This document shows positions 23,190 through 36,204 of a stretch of 64,000 nucleotides of DNA, piece by piece. Below the pieces are notes generated by a model, which ran no database searches, was not told where the DNA came from, and saw nothing but the letters and a program-made list of their open reading frames with translations. The first letter of the stretch is position 1. Each line of letters begins with the position of its first letter. The stretch lies in NCBI GenBank assembly GCA_035610365.1, contig CM069436.1, positions 35,905,117 to 35,969,116 on the forward strand. The letters run 5' to 3'. Made by a program: the position numbers and the translations under genes. The DNA is from Aquatica leii (taxonomy: Eukaryota; Arthropoda; Insecta; Coleoptera; Lampyridae).

Positions 23190-23765
23190 ATTCTTATTTA
23201 TGATTATAAGCGACTTTTGACACCCAAACTTAGGCTTGGTCCTAGTCTCTTCTTGAGAGCCAAAACAAGAAGTAGAACTTGGCCTTTGCCGTATTGTCGT
23301 TCATGAACCCAAACAAACTGACGTTTCGTAAGAAATTGATATTTATATAATTAGCGATTAGCGTAATTAACGGACCTTATCTTTCCGTTACCGCTTAACT
23401 GACTTCCTTATTACTTGGAGTAAGTGTTTGTGCCCTTTCCAAAAAGGCTAATCTTTGCCTTGAATGATGTAATACTGGTAGTCAATATTTGCAAAGTTTT
23501 AAACCGTCTTCGCGGTTTATATTACATGGATGTTTTTCTATTTCCACAGGTTTGAAGATTAGTCTGGAAAAGTAGAAAGGATTTCTACCCAACACTTTAG
23601 TTTGGTTAAAGTTTAGCGTGTGTTCTTGGTTCTACACGTGTTTTGCTACTGCTGATTTTGTAACTCGTCGGTGTGTGCAGTCAGCCATATGTTCTTTTAC
23701 CGTAATCTCAATAGAAGGTCTCGTCTGTCCTATATAATTTGATCTACAGAAAAAGGAATTTTGTA
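23190..23765 (-). pseudogene. Second-family PLE: GIY-YIG region and 3' end (decayed)
   Basis: The minus strand aligns along its length with 40060-40600. They share the 3' block (complement of AAGTAGAACTTGGCCTTTGC and CAAACAAACTGACGTTTCG) and the GIY-YIG C-terminal half, including the region coding HTLNFDQTKV / EIKKHPYNMN in the other copy. Frames are broken here. GAAACGTC remains from the 3' half of a hammerhead, but no CTGATGA box precedes it. Confidence 0.68.
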
Positions 23766-23789
23766 AAAATAATAGGTGCACGGAGTTAC

Positions 23790-26770
23790 AAAAACTAAAG
23801 AAGAAAGCGATTTAATACTAAAATAAAAAACAAAAATTATAGATATGGAAGTAACAACATAGATGTAAAAGAGAAAGTAGATATTAGAAGAATCGGAAAA
23901 GAACGAGAAAATAAGAAAAGACAAATAATGGTAATATTAAAAATTGAGATAAAAAATTGGCAATTCTTAGAGCGACAAAGAAAATAATCAGAACAAAAAT
24001 TTTCAGAAAGAAAACTTTATAAGAGAGATTCATAAACAACGGAAAAAACTTAAACTACACAAGAAAATACGCAAAGAAAAAGGTATACACTTATGAAATT
24101 TAATAAACTGATAATAGAGGGAAATACCTTCTCACTAAAGCAGCTAAAAGAAAAAAAAATGTAATACAAAAGAAAATAAAAGGTGAGAAGAGGAAAAAAA
24201 AACAAAATGCAACGTGAGATACACGAACACATAAAAAAAGGCAGAACACTAAACTAAAGATCCCCAGTAGTAGACTACTAGAACAAAGAAAACAAATAGT
24301 ATTAATACAAATCAACACAGGACGGACAATGAAAACAACACAAGCTAAGAAAAAGAAAAATAAAAACAAAAATATGAAAAACAATATAGGAAATAAATAA
24401 ACGGGTTTAAAGAACCATGTAAATAGTAAAAATATGTATGAAACAAACAATAAAAAATTGGAATTTAGAAATATGGAATGTAATATCATTAATAGGAAAA
24501 GATATAGAAGTTTTAGATAAAATGGAAAATTTTGGGTTAACGATAGCTTTAAGTGAAACAAAAATAACAAGAAAACAAAACAAAAAATCTTAGACACAAC
24601 TATAAAATATATTATTTAGGAGTAGAAATGGGGAACAGAGCAAAGGAAAAAGGAGGCATATTAATTAAAACTGAATTAGATAAAAGAATAGTGAAATGTG
24701 AGGCAGTGTCATCAAGAATAGCTTTGATGCAACTGAAAATTAATGGAAAAATAACCCACATACAAATATATGCACGAATTGGAAAAACAATAGAAAAAAA
24801 AAGAACAAATATACTACATAAAGCAATAGACACACAAGATAAAATTATAGTAATGGAGGACTAGAATGCTGGAGCAGAATATGACGTTAATGAAAGAATG
24901 AGCAGTTTGGAATATGGAAATAAGGAAATAAACAAAAATGGATTAAAAATGCTAGAATTCTGTATTACAAACAACTTAAACATAGGAAAAGCTTTCTGGT
25001 ATCAACCTACTAAAGATTGGGACACTTTTATAGCAAAAGGAAGAAATGTAAAGAATTAATTCACTTTATTGTATATAGCCAAAAAATTAAAAGTACAATA
25101 AAAGAAATCAAAGTACAAAATGGGACAGAACTTGTATAAATCACAGAGTGGTCATGGCAAAAATACCCCAACTCATAATAGAAGAAAAAGAATGCAGTAG
25201 TTATAAAAATATTAATATATGCCAACTAATAAATAAATAGTTGATGAAGCAATTTGCAGAGAAAACGAATAATATCCTACAAACCCTACTTAAACTTAGA
25301 AAGAAGATAGAAAATTTTTAAAGAAACTATAGTTAATACGGCAACGAAGATATGCGGAATTAAAAAATTAAAAAAGGAGATAAAGAAAAGATATCAGAAA
25401 ACGAACACAAAGAAAGAAAACTATCATTAACTTAATAAACTAACGGAAGAAGATGTAAAGTAAGTCAAGAAGAAAACTTGGAAAGAGTTTCGAGAAGAAC
25501 TAAACGAGGACTTTAGAAACAATAACAGAACGTTCTGAAATAAGATTAAGGCTATGAGAAGCAAAGAAAGGAACGAGTTAAGTATATTTACACAAGAATT
25601 ATAAAACAGAAAATAAGAAAGTATACAGAAGACAAACTAGAAAAAAATCAAGCAGTTTTTAAAAGAAACAGAGAAACGAATTGATAAAATATATCTTAAG
25701 AAATATATTAGAAAAGAAAATAAAAACGGGAAAAAAACTAATCATAGTATTTACAGACCTACAAACAGCTTTCGACACAGTGCAGAAATGTACAATAATG
25801 TTTTAAAAAATTACAACTCCCTAGAAATTTAATACAATTAAGTATATAAACATAAAAAAGCTAAACTACAAGTAAATGGGAGATTAAAAAAACGTAAACT
25901 AAAAATAGAAATTAAACAAGGCGACATCGACAGTTTAAGTACACTACTATTTACACTAGTAAAATTGATAAGATTTTGAAAAATGCCAACAACATACATA
26001 GGTCTGAAAACCACAATCACATATAAAAATATGCAGCCAATTCATATTGATGCACTAGTGTATGCTGATGATATAGTTTTAATCGCAAAAAGTAGAAGAA
26101 AAATGCAAAAATTTTTAAATGCTTTGATAGAGAAGATAGAGAACAGGCATCTAAAAATTAACATAGATAAGAGTAAAGCAATGGTATTCAGTAAAACAGC
26201 AGAAAATAAGTTGTACTATTTTAATTAAAATGAAATTGATGAAAAAAGTAACAACAATTGAGTATCTATGAAGTACATTTACAAACGATGGTAAATATGA
26301 TTTAGAAATTGCAAATAAGACAAACAAGGCAACTAAAGCATATTACGCGATTAAAAAAACCATTTTCATAAACAAAAAGTAGGAAGATTATTTTAACAAT
26401 ACATAATACCATAATGAGCCCTATAATGCTGTACAGAGCTGGACTATCCATTATAAACACAAATCCAGCATTTATGGAAATTAGGATGTTAAAGAAAATA
26501 GTCAACAAAACTAGAGTGGATCAGATAAAAAACAAATATATCAGAGGCCAGCTAAATCAAGAACTAATATGCAGGCAAATAGAGAATAAACAAATGGAAT
26601 GATTTAGCCATCTTATATGAATACAACCAGACGGATTATCCAAAAAAATGATGGAAGCTAAACAATGTAAAAAGAAGAAGAGAGAAAGATTAAGAAAAAC
26701 ATGGCTAAATCAAATTATCAATATTGGACAATCTACAAAAACGGTAAAAGAAATGAAAGAAGGTGTCAAG
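23790..26770 (+). pseudogene. A-rich LINE (RTE-like) ORF2: endonuclease and reverse transcriptase
   Basis: The decayed LINE polyprotein is read on the plus strand. After a Lys-rich lead-in (REIHEHIKKGRTLN), the APE endonuclease starts with WNLEIWNVISLIGKDIEVLD then GLTIALSETK (24450-24560). It continues with GILIKTELDKRIVKCEAV and THIQIYARIG (24628-24864) and ERMSSLEYGNKEINKNGLKM (24890-24960). RT remains include LIIVFTDLQTAFDTVQ (motif A, ~25740) and YADDIVLIAKSRRKMQKFL (catalytic YADD, 25983-26228). The C-terminal part is MLYRAGLSIINTNPAF (~26430) and later KRERLRKTW-like sequence. Many stops break it. Clade assignment between RTE and related groups is not certain. Confidence 0.75.
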
Positions 26771-26772
26771 GA

Positions 26773-27172
26773 CCATGGACTCTAGAAACAGTTGAACACA
26801 ACCCAACACCCGACTAGGGTACCAGCGCAAGGAAGAAGAAGAAAAAATTCTAGAATATAAGTTTTCTTACTAAACATAAAATTTATTGTATTACATGTAA
26901 ATCGTATACTTGCTGTTAGAGAAAGAAAAAAAGTAAATTCTTTGAACTAAAAAGTATACGGTTTGTTAAACCATGGACTCTAGAAACAGTTGAACGCAAC
27001 CCGCCACCCGACTAGAGTACCAGGGCGAGGAAGAAGAAGAAAAAATTGTAGAATATAAGTTTTTTTACTAAACAAAAAATTTATTGCGTTACATGTAAAT
27101 CGTTTACTTGCTGATAGAAAAAAGAAAAAAATGTATTCTTTGAATTAAAAACATGCGGTTTATTAAACTTTT
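26773..27172 (+). repeat. Tandem duplication of the LINE 3' tail
   Basis: CCATGGACTCTAGAAACAGT begins at 26773 and again at 26971, a period of 198 bp. Both units continue through ACCCGACTAG, GGAAGAAGAAGAAAAAATT, TTACATGTAAATCGT and CGGTTTNTTAAAC. The first unit is the natural 3' end of the LINE and the second is an extra copy. Confidence 0.82.
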
Positions 27173-30100
27173 TTTTAAGTCTTGGATGTTTTGTAAAGGG
27201 CTGTACAAATGTATTTAGTAAAAAGCACAAAAAACATTGTTTTAATTAATTGATTCTCTGGAAAATAGAAATAGATACAGAAGACGTTGAATAGTGGCCC
27301 GATTAATTTCAGCAAGTATCTGGTGTAAAAACTAAAAAAAAATTTTTATCCGTTTTAAATAAAGACGTACATCGAATGAAATTTTATGTATACAACTATA
27401 AAAATAGGATTTGAGTATGCCAAAATGTTTGTGTGCGAAGATTTGTATAATGTTTTATATACTAATAAAACATATTTCAATAATTTTAGTAACAATTAAG
27501 GTTATTACATTAACAATAAATTTGCAGGTCGTTGTTTTCTTTCCTGTAAAATTGCACTAACTGCTCATACGCCTTTTTGATATAAAACCTTTAACATTTG
27601 TTTTTGTTTTTCTTTATTTGTTCTTTATGTAGTTTATTGTCCGGGTGCACAAAAAAAAGTTAACTTTAAGTTGATGAAAGGATGAGTCACGGACATGGGT
27701 TATTAGTTATTAGTAGATAACATTAAAGTACAATATGAAAGTCAAAAAACCAATAATTAAGTGATTGTACTACGTTTAATTAAAAGATTTGGAACATGTT
27801 TTGGCCTAAACAAATATAATTAGAGGCCATTACACAAAAATAAAAATTAGTGTTGAAGTTTAGCATTACAAATTTTCAAAATAACAAATTGGAAAAATAT
27901 GAACATCATGTGCCACGACGAACATGTTAGTTACATTAAAAGATAAACATTTTTAAAAATATAAAATTTAACAAACTGAAAATTTAATAGATTGCAATGG
28001 ATAGTTAAAGAAACTGTAAATTTATTATTGTTAAATGTATTAAATTTTACTAAAACTAACGCTAAATGAAGCAGGTAAACACAATATGGTCACGAATAAT
28101 CTAATTTAAGTGTTCATTGAGTCTGATTTTAAAAGATCTACAAGTTCTGCCTATCTATCTTTTATTACATGAACCAACTCTTTGGTATATGCCGGATTTA
28201 TTATTAATATTAATTGAGGTTTTCGTATCATCAAATAAATGTTTAAGATTAAGTGGGCTGTAGTAGTAATGTTTAAGTTTGTCTTTACTAATACTGCTAA
28301 TGTAACTAACGAAAGTATAAAAAAATTGGATATATGAAATAGCAAAATCATATCGTTGTTTGACGTTTCATTATAGTCCGTAGGAATAAAGAGATCCGTA
28401 CATAAAGATATTTAATTTAATCAAACAAAAATTCTGTTTATTTAAAAAATGCGGAATGGCAGATTAACATCTCGTTTCAACCATTCTGTTATTGATTTTT
28501 TATTTTAGCAGTTTTTGAAACAGGTACTAGAAATCAACCGATTTAAGAAATTAAACAATTTTTGATTTCTGAAATTTTATTGTTATGTATTATACTCATA
28601 AAGCGTATTTTTAAGTTAATAAAAATTGCAATTTTATTATTTATTGATTCTGTATTTTAGGCATAAACGATCTATAGTACTTTTACATTTGGTAAGTATT
28701 TCTAAATCCAGCACCTTTTTGTAATATTTTAATGTGTTTGTTTTTAATATTATTGCGTATTAATTTTTATTAGCGAATTATACCTAGATGGTGGAACCAG
28801 GTAAGTCCTCAGTGTCAAAAAAATTGATGTTTTTTTAGCTTTTAGAGGTTAGTTATTTTATTAATTTTTTGATTTTTAACATTTTTTTAAAGCGAGTTAA
28901 AAAGTGTTATCAAAAATCTCTATACAAAAAAAAACTTTTGTTTACTTAAATGCAAGATAAATAAATATTTAAAAACAAAAAAACGTTATTACGGGATAAC
29001 ACTAATTTGGAATTTTCGTTTCGGCGGTTTTAGTTTTGGAGGCCTGTATTCTACAATTTTTGTTTTAACGGGAACTCTATTCAACAATAAAATTGTTCGT
29101 GTCAATAAAATTTATCTAAAATTTTTTTACAATGAAAGTGAATACTTACAGTGTGTTTGTTATATACAAAGGTAGGATCAATGCTACTTTATTTGGGGTG
29201 TTATGAAATAATAATAAAATAATATATATATATATATATATATATAATATAAATAAAATTTTATAATAAAAAAAAAATTATATACAGTGTACTTGACTGA
29301 TTAACTTAATCGTTTCACTAGACATTCTAAAAGGACTGCAAAATTAATATTACAAAACAGAATATTGTAAATTACGGGTACTAATACAAAATAACAAAAC
29401 TAAAGTAGGTAGTTTTTTATATATCCAAAAGCATCCTGATATTAAATTAAAAACGTTTTTAAAAATATTTCATTTTACAAATTTAACTTGTATCGAACCG
29501 AGAACGGTTCCTGAAACGGGGACCGCTACAAAAGAATTGCTGAATCAAAGTGAAACCGTTATTACTTTATGTAATTTTAGTTTTTTTTTAAACTTGCATA
29601 TTTGTTAAAAATGTTTTTATTTATTATTTATTAGTCTACAACATAAACTATATATATTATACTTTATATTTAATAAATTTATAAATACAAATTTTTATTT
29701 TCTTACTATTTTGTAAATGTTAAACGTAACCTTTGCAAAAAGATGTAGAACATAATATAGCAATATTTTTAATATTTCAGTTATTTCTGTTTATAATATT
29801 GTAACTAATTAAAAAAGTTAAAAGAATTATAATTAGATGTGTTTATAAGGATTACGTTATATTACAATCATCATAATAATAAACCTTTTTACGCGTAATG
29901 TTACAAAACGTTTTTGAAAAAATGTGTTTCAATATATTTATATAACGCAATAATGGTTTCATTTTACTTTTACTAATTACAAAAACTATTGCACTACAAA
30001 CACAATACTTTCTCATTCTGAAGTAATTTCGATAAAATAGTAATTTATATTCGTTCAAATCAACGTTTGAATATTGCCATTAAATGTATATTGAATGTTG

Positions 30101-30850
30101 AATATTTAATGATCAGAACAAAATCCATTTTATTTCTGTCCTAGAAAAATACCTAAAATTGAAAATTTGACATCGGTCTGCTTAAAACAACCAGATTTTA
30201 CAGTAATTTTTTTGACGCTTCTTTTTAAAATGTAAAAAGGATAATAATTAACTTAGAGAAGTATTGATTTATATTGCGACGACAGTCTTACAAAGCAGCG
30301 TTGTAGCTCGATTATATCATTAGTTGATGCAATACGTTATTCCGTTGCGTATTGTGACAATACTAACTAAATAGTTTCATTTTAATGACGTTAAATTTTA
30401 TTAAGTTAGGTAATCACTCTGTGTAAATTTAGCTCGAATTAAATTCACAATGTGAAAGAAGCTGGTTATTGTCAGTCCGAATGTGTTTTAGCTTTGAAAA
30501 GAAGGCGAGTGACCCAAATTCGATTTATCCATGCAAAATGTAAATTTACTTTTTAATTACAGCTATTGGGTTACGGAAATTTTCGTTTGCTTAAATCATA
30601 GCGCAATTTTAATAAAAGTGGGATTTCTACCAAATTTGTAACACTTCTTAATGTAACTGCTTCAAATTTATTATTAGCAATAACGCGAAACGATGTTTAA
30701 TTAAACTTTGTTTGTTGCAAATTTGGTTGCTTTTGTGCTACAGAAAGAAGAGAAAGAATAAAAAACAGTACTAGGACTAAACCAAAACCAAATCATAAAA
30801 TATGTGAATAAAAACTTCAGTAACCATTATTAATTCCATTTTTTCACATT
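27173..30850. other. AT-rich non-coding stretch with a TA microsatellite
   Basis: No gene is supported over ~3.7 kb. The one simple repeat of note is the (TA)n run at ~29222-29246. Short antisense ORFs (for example 28151-28351 and 29852-30058) have no recognisable domains. Confidence 0.55.
29222..29246. repeat. (TA)n microsatellite
   Basis: About a dozen uninterrupted AT/TA units in AT-rich DNA. Confidence 0.85.
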
Positions 30851-31033
30851 TTGCATGGCATTTCACTCCACTTACTGCTTTTGGTGAAAGATGATGCTAG
30901 GTGCAGTCGGCCCTGTGTAATAGCGCAAACTGGCACCCACATTCACGCGAATCCCGTGTCCGCCGCGGGTAGCGGAAACAGCGATCCAACATACAGCACC
31001 CCTCCTACCAACACACATATTCCTGCTAGTTAG
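30851..31033 (+). CDS. Candidate exon, GC-rich island, unidentified
   Basis: I do not recognise the product. This ~180-bp island is markedly richer in G+C than the several kilobases around it and is open in one plus-strand frame to a TAG at 31031-31033. The C-terminal peptide looks like a flexible Ser/Thr/Pro tail (TGTHIHANPVSAAGSGNSD, then PTYSTPPTNTHIPAS), with GC-ending codons that are rare elsewhere in the window. There is no good ATG; possible acceptor AGs lie at GATGCTAG and GTGCAG (about 30897-30906), which would make it a terminal exon. It could instead be a fortuitous frame in a GC-rich fragment. Confidence 0.35.
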   Translation: MHGISLHLLLLVKDDARCSRPCVIAQTGTHIHANPVSAAGSGNSDPTYSTPPTNTHIPAS

Positions 31034-32589
31034 TGTTGCTCACAAAAACAATACCGTTTTTATTATAAATGTTTAGCAATTCTCTAAAATTTTGTTACAA
31101 TTTACTGTACTTACAACCTGTACGAATTAATTTTTTCAAAATTTGTAGACAGCGTAACTAAGAAATCTTTGTTTTATTAGATTAAGATGAAGTTAAGATA
31201 ATCTAAACGCTATAGAAAGTTGTTAATCAAGAGAATTAAGTCTTTACAAAAGCTTATTATAATGATGCTTTTAAGCCAAGACTGTTTTCTCAATAAACAC
31301 GTTTAGTCAATATTCCTGTGTAAAATCCATAATTTAGTTCCTGATTTAAACTAATTTAATTATAATATATGTATATAGAAAACAATTAGATTTTGATTGA
31401 ATTGTATAAGCACTATTCTATTTTAGCAACAAAGAAAGCAAAAATTATTGGTTTTAATTAACTTGCCAATACGAAATGCATCTGTGATAAAGAAATAAAT
31501 TGTTAAAAGCGTATTCTTTAAATAAACTAATTTATTATTATTTACTAGACGTAATAGTTTATAAACAAAACATAAAATAATTCAGCAATTTATAATTAAA
31601 TGTTAGTAACACACAAATATCGGTTATATACTATATAACAAAAATGTTTATTAAAACTGTTATGATTTAATTAATAACAGTTGTTTTGTTATTAATGTTT
31701 TTAGAACTTTATTAAGCATTTTCAAGCGCTCAATGCTGCTTAAAGTGATTAAGTTCATTTTTACAATTTCTTTGTAATTTTAAAATGAGAAAAAATGTAC
31801 CGCTAGGTTATGTTTTTAATTAAAAATAATGTTAATATTGCAGACAATTACAAGCAATTTTAAGTTTTTTCTACAACTACCACTGCATATACTTCTGAAC
31901 AGAAAGTTAACACTTTTACTAATGTAGCATCATATTTATTCTAAAACATTTTTTTGTGTATTTTTCAATGTTTTCATTCTATAACAAGAAATAGTATAAA
32001 TATTACGTTTAAAAGAAACTCTTAAAAAGTTTTAGAAAATTTTCTGCATTATTCTTATTTTGAAATAGTTGCATGTCATTGTGGATTAGTCACAATAGGA
32101 TATAAATTAGCAAGAAACCTTTTAAATGTTTAAATAAAATCTGAACTAGCCACAATAGATATAATTACTTGTTATATAGTGCGCTATGGTGCATTCTAAC
32201 TACGACTTAGAGTTACTTTATTGATGTTACATAATACTCAAGATGTTTGAAAAGTTTTTATTTTGCAATGAATACATTTCTTAATCATGGTAAAATGAAA
32301 CGCACTTGTAATCGTCTATACTTTTTTCAAGCTTTTTAGCATGTTTTAATTTGTTTTTAATTTGTGTCTGTTTACTATAATGTTTTTATAATTTTTTAAA
32401 TGCTATTTACTTTTTTATAATTGATTGTCTTTAATTTTTTTATTTGTACAATGTTTTTTTATTTGCTAGAGTTTATTTGAGCGACGTGATTTGTATATCA
32501 AATATATAGTCTGGAATGTTTAATATTTCAAACATCTTCAAAAAAGTTTGTATATATCTAAATAAAAAAGACGGTTTTACAATAGTCGC
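31034..32589. other. AT-rich non-coding stretch
   Basis: No ORF of substance, no repeat and no motif that I can support. Confidence 0.6.
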
Positions 32590-32711
32590 TTAAACGTCAG
32601 TTAAATTAAACTACCTACGTTTAATTTTAAAATTCTGTTCTATTTTTGGTTGTTGGTTTTGTTCTCAGTATTGTAAAATTAAAAACAAAGTTTAATTAAA
32701 CTGGCGTTTAA
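32590..32711. mobile_element. TTAA-bounded inverted-repeat element
   Basis: Left arm AAACGTCAGTTAAATTAAAC (32592 on) pairs with the right arm AGTTTAATTAAACTGGCGTT (32689 on) with two mismatches. TTAA lies at both ends (32590-32593 and 32708-32711). The ~115-bp body has no ORF, which fits a piggyBac-type MITE. Confidence 0.6.
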
Positions 32712-33459
32712 ATGTGCATTCTAAAGTTTGCTAATAGTTTAAAAATGTTTTTTAATATTTTTTATATTCTGATTGAACTATCAAATGCAGCAGAATCTAA
32801 AATTTCAATAATCAGATAAAAATAGATTACTTACTAAAAAAAGTATATTATAACTGAAATGATGCTAGTTTTTTAAAAAATTTTTTAATTTAATTTAAGT
32901 AAAATGTTTTTACTTCTAAATTAAAGCTTAATCCCATTTTTCAGCAAACACTTTTTATAATGAAACCGACAGTAAAGAATAAAAATATATTGATTTAACC
33001 AAGTTTGATTTATTATATTTAAATTGGCAATGGAGACTCGAGTTTGAACGCTTATACATATATCGGTGATCCTTTACTCGATTTTATTAATCAGCGTGTA
33101 GCTTATTTTGATATGCGTAGAATAAGTCTGAGATTTTTTAAGACCAATTTTTGAGTTGTAAACGAAAAAAGAATGTGTTTTTTTGCAGTCCGAAATGCGA
33201 TAGTTCACTTCAAGGCCGCATCATTCTGTTCTCGTGAAACCTTTTGACTTTATCTTTTAGTATACGTTAAAACCAACTTTTCTAAGTTGTCAGTTAAAAT
33301 TTTACAGTTTTTTTTGTTAATAATATTACTTCGAACTTCCTTTGCGTTAAAGTTTCAATTTTAGTTCTATTATCACTGTTATTGTATATTTACAAAATTG
33401 ATCCAAAAAGACATGCAAAATACTAGCACTCAGCAACTTGTATATCGCAATACACAAAT
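32712..33459. other. AT-rich non-coding stretch
   Basis: Nothing recognised. Confidence 0.5.
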
Positions 33460-33585
33460 AGTATATTGTGTATCAAGTGCGTAAAGTAATTTTTTTAAAC
33501 ATGCGTAGTTTGCAAAACAATCAAAGTGAGTGGAGCAACCACTCGAGTGTAAAAAAATCTTCACGCACGTGTTGTGTACTATACT
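33460..33585. mobile_element. Small MITE with ~30-bp inverted ends
   Basis: Left end AGTATATTGTGTATCAAGTG then CGTAAAG, against the reverse complement of the right end AGTATAGTACACAACACGTG then CGTGAAG. Both then run into T-runs inward. A small hairpin, GAGTGGAGCAACCACTC, lies inside. There is no ORF. Confidence 0.6.
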
Positions 33586-34455
33586 TTTTCTACAACCATA
33601 CGATTAAAAATAAATTTAATAAAATATCGATTAAAGTAAATTTATGAATTTTTTTTATTGTAATATTTAACAATAATTGTACAATTTGTTAGGTTCTCGA
33701 GCTTTACACCATCTGCTTGACCTGATTGCTTCAGAAAATCGTTATTTGAATTGTAAATTGACAAAAATCTGTTTGAAATGTCATTCTTTTTATTTACTGA
33801 GTTTTCTGTGTACCTTTCAGCTACGGATAAAGTTTTCCATCTTTCGTGCTGTTTTAGTGTTAGCAAATTTGACGCAGTTTCAACTATAAAGAGGCAGAAG
33901 AGCGTCTAAAACAGTGACCCGTGTATTGTTCTGATGAGTCAGTTTTAATTATTTTGCAACATCGAAAAAAGTTTTCCCAATATTGTTTATGCTCGTAGCT
34001 TGACGGGTACATTTCCATTTTTGATAATTAATAAAAAGCTTTTTTTTTACATAATTTTGAGAACAAATTTTCTGTAAAATTCGAAATGTTCGGTGTTTGC
34101 AAATTTTCTTATAACTTTTGTTTTGTGTCAAGGACAACTACAAGAAGGATTGTTAGTTAACAAATTTTACTTAAGAGCACCAGCAAGTCCAAAGATCAAA
34201 ATGACCAACAGTTAAAAAAATAGAAATTTTGTACTATTTGCCAATGCTGACTTAGTTTGTGCAATAAACCTGTATCATTAGGCGCTTCCTTTATAAACTT
34301 GATAATATGTTCTTTTTCTAAAAACGTTATGTAATGCATATAACAAAAAATCTATTTTAGAAACAGGATTATACTAGTCACAATCAATGTGAAGTACCAG
34401 AATCCAATGATAAACTTATTGACGTAAATAATACCATAACAAACATATTAAAACG
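33586..34455. other. AT-rich non-coding stretch
   Basis: Short overlapping ORFs only (33642-33889 on both strands). No supported gene. Confidence 0.5.
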
Positions 34456-34566
34456 TTCCAGAAATTATTTTCAAGTTCTAAAGCTTTCACAAAGTTGTTA
34501 TCAATTTTCTAGAACGTTCACCGAAAGATATACAACATTCGCGAAAGATTGCCAAAGTGTATAAAA
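34456..34566 (+). promoter_or_regulatory. Heat-shock-type promoter: three HSEs and a TATA box
   Basis: Perfect heat-shock elements occur at 34456-34463 (TTCCAGAA), 34507-34519 (TTCTAGAACGTTC, three alternating NGAAN units) and 34538-34545 (TTCGCGAA). The last lies 14 bp upstream of TATAAAA (34560-34566). A CAGTT initiator-like site has its A at 34590, 30 bp after the TATA start, and TCAGT follows at 34597. This layout is that of an inducible insect hsp promoter under HSF control. No heat-shock protein reading frame follows. A possible splice donor (GTAAGT) occurs at 34788, and piggyBac-derived sequence starts at ~34950. Confidence 0.6.
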
Positions 34567-34949
34567 GCGATACAAATAAATCATAGAGCAGTTATTTCAG
34601 TAATTCGAAGTCGGCACTGTTAAGAAGATTATTAAAGTATAAATAAATAAGTGAATAACGCGTGACAAAATAAATAACGGAGTATAACCTTGTACGTGAC
34701 GTTAATGTAAATAAGCGTTAATATTTAAATAAATAGAAGTTATCCGCGGACATTATCTTTCAAGTGATAGTGCATATATAAATTAGTGTAAGTGTTTTTA
34801 TTAAATATTATTAGATTCAATTAGTTCGGTTAGTTATAAACGTCTACATATTTTTAGTATAAATAAATTAGTTTTAATAATCGTTACAATATAAATGAAA
34901 TTTGTGGAAGTAATTCTTTAAAATACATAAGCATATTTTCGAATCACGG

Positions 34950-35560
34950 AAGAAAATCTGCGGCAAATTTAATACAGCTTACACCTGGCCCAACGAGATA
35001 TGCCATTCCTAGGATACAAGATATCAAGTCTTTGTTTCAAGTATCAATAATCAATAATACTGTATTAAAGATAACTAATATTAAAAGTCAAAATGTGTTT
35101 GGTAATAACTGAAAAAACTTAGATTGTTAGTCGGTTTTTTATAAATCTTATGGTAAATCTACTAAGAACTTGTGGAATACAAAAACAGGTACTTAAGTCT
35201 ATTTTTCGCGCGACAAGGTCTTTCAAACAATTTTACTGTACTTTATGTGTGATAGGATTTGATGATATTTTTTTTTGTAGAGGAAGAAAGAAAAGTGAAA
35301 AATTAGCACCAATAAGAAAAAATTGGAAAAAATAGATTAAATCCTAATTGTAATGTAATTGTTGACAAACAGGTTTACATCTCATTTGTTATAGGTACCT
35401 TAACGTTGTCTTCTCGTCTTAAGCATTCCACTTTCTAACACAGGAGAAATTTACTTAGAAGAACTACTTTTATAGATCCTAAAAACAATTATCACGGAAT
35501 AAGGAAGCAATTGCAGTTGTAACAAATTTTCAAAAACAAGTAGTTTTGGTTGAATGTGTA
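34950..35560 (+). pseudogene. piggyBac-like transposase fragment
   Basis: Fragments of the DDE_Tnp_1_7 transposase run across shifted frames: QLTPGPTRYAIPRIQDIKSL (34978-35040), then KSYGKSTKNLWNTKTG and FRATRSFKQFYCTLC with GFDD, and RGRKKSEKLAPIRKNWKK (to 35335). A short NVIVDKQ, the region where the first catalytic Asp normally sits (TVDEQ), follows. The order matches the N-terminal half of piggyBac proteins. It is broken by stops, the C-terminal half is missing, and the 35261-35545 part is duplicated further on. Confidence 0.7.
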
Positions 35561-36204
35561 AAATTAAATTTTGCTGAAGTATTTTGTTATTAAATTTTTT
35601 TAAATTTAATATTATTATTAAAAAATTAACAGATGAGTTATTTATTTTTTTTTAAACTTTTATAAAGTGTGTTACATTTAGTATTCCAACATGGCATAAT
35701 GGTTTTGATTTAATTTTGTTACTATTTTATTGCATATTGTAAAGAAAAGGTTACAACTATGTTAACATAGTTTTATCTGTTTGACATACTTGTTTAAGTT
35801 TTGCAAAAATTTATATCATTATGTTTTGCTAAACTTTTATTGCAATTAAGGAAATAAACAAAAAAAAATTAACTAATAATAATTAGGAGTGTGGACAGTT
35901 TTTTAGCACACTTTTTAAAAATTTTAAAGATTATGTTAGACCTAGAATTGCAACTTGTATTGTTTGTGTTATAAATTGACTGCAAAATTAAAATCACCGA
36001 TTTGATAATAATTTATTTTTGTAGAGGAAGAAAAAAAAGGGACAAAGAGCACCAATAAGAAAATTTTGGAAAAAATAGATTAAATCTTAATTGTCATATA
36101 ATTGTTGACAAACAGGCTTACATCATATACGTTGTAGGTACCTTAACGTTGTCTTCACGTCTTAAGCATCCTACTTTTTAACACAAGAGAAATTTAATTA
36201 GAAG

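Noticed and set aside
23330-23345. GAAACGTC in the second-family PLE copies (also at ~40180) as hammerheads
   Set aside because: Only the 3' half is present; there is no CTGATGA upstream and no pairing stem II.
24050-24833. Minus-strand ORFs of 60-165 codons rich in Phe, Leu and Cys that look like membrane proteins
   Set aside because: They are antisense to the A-rich LINE; the hydrophobic look comes from T-rich codons opposite Lys/Asn/Glu codons.
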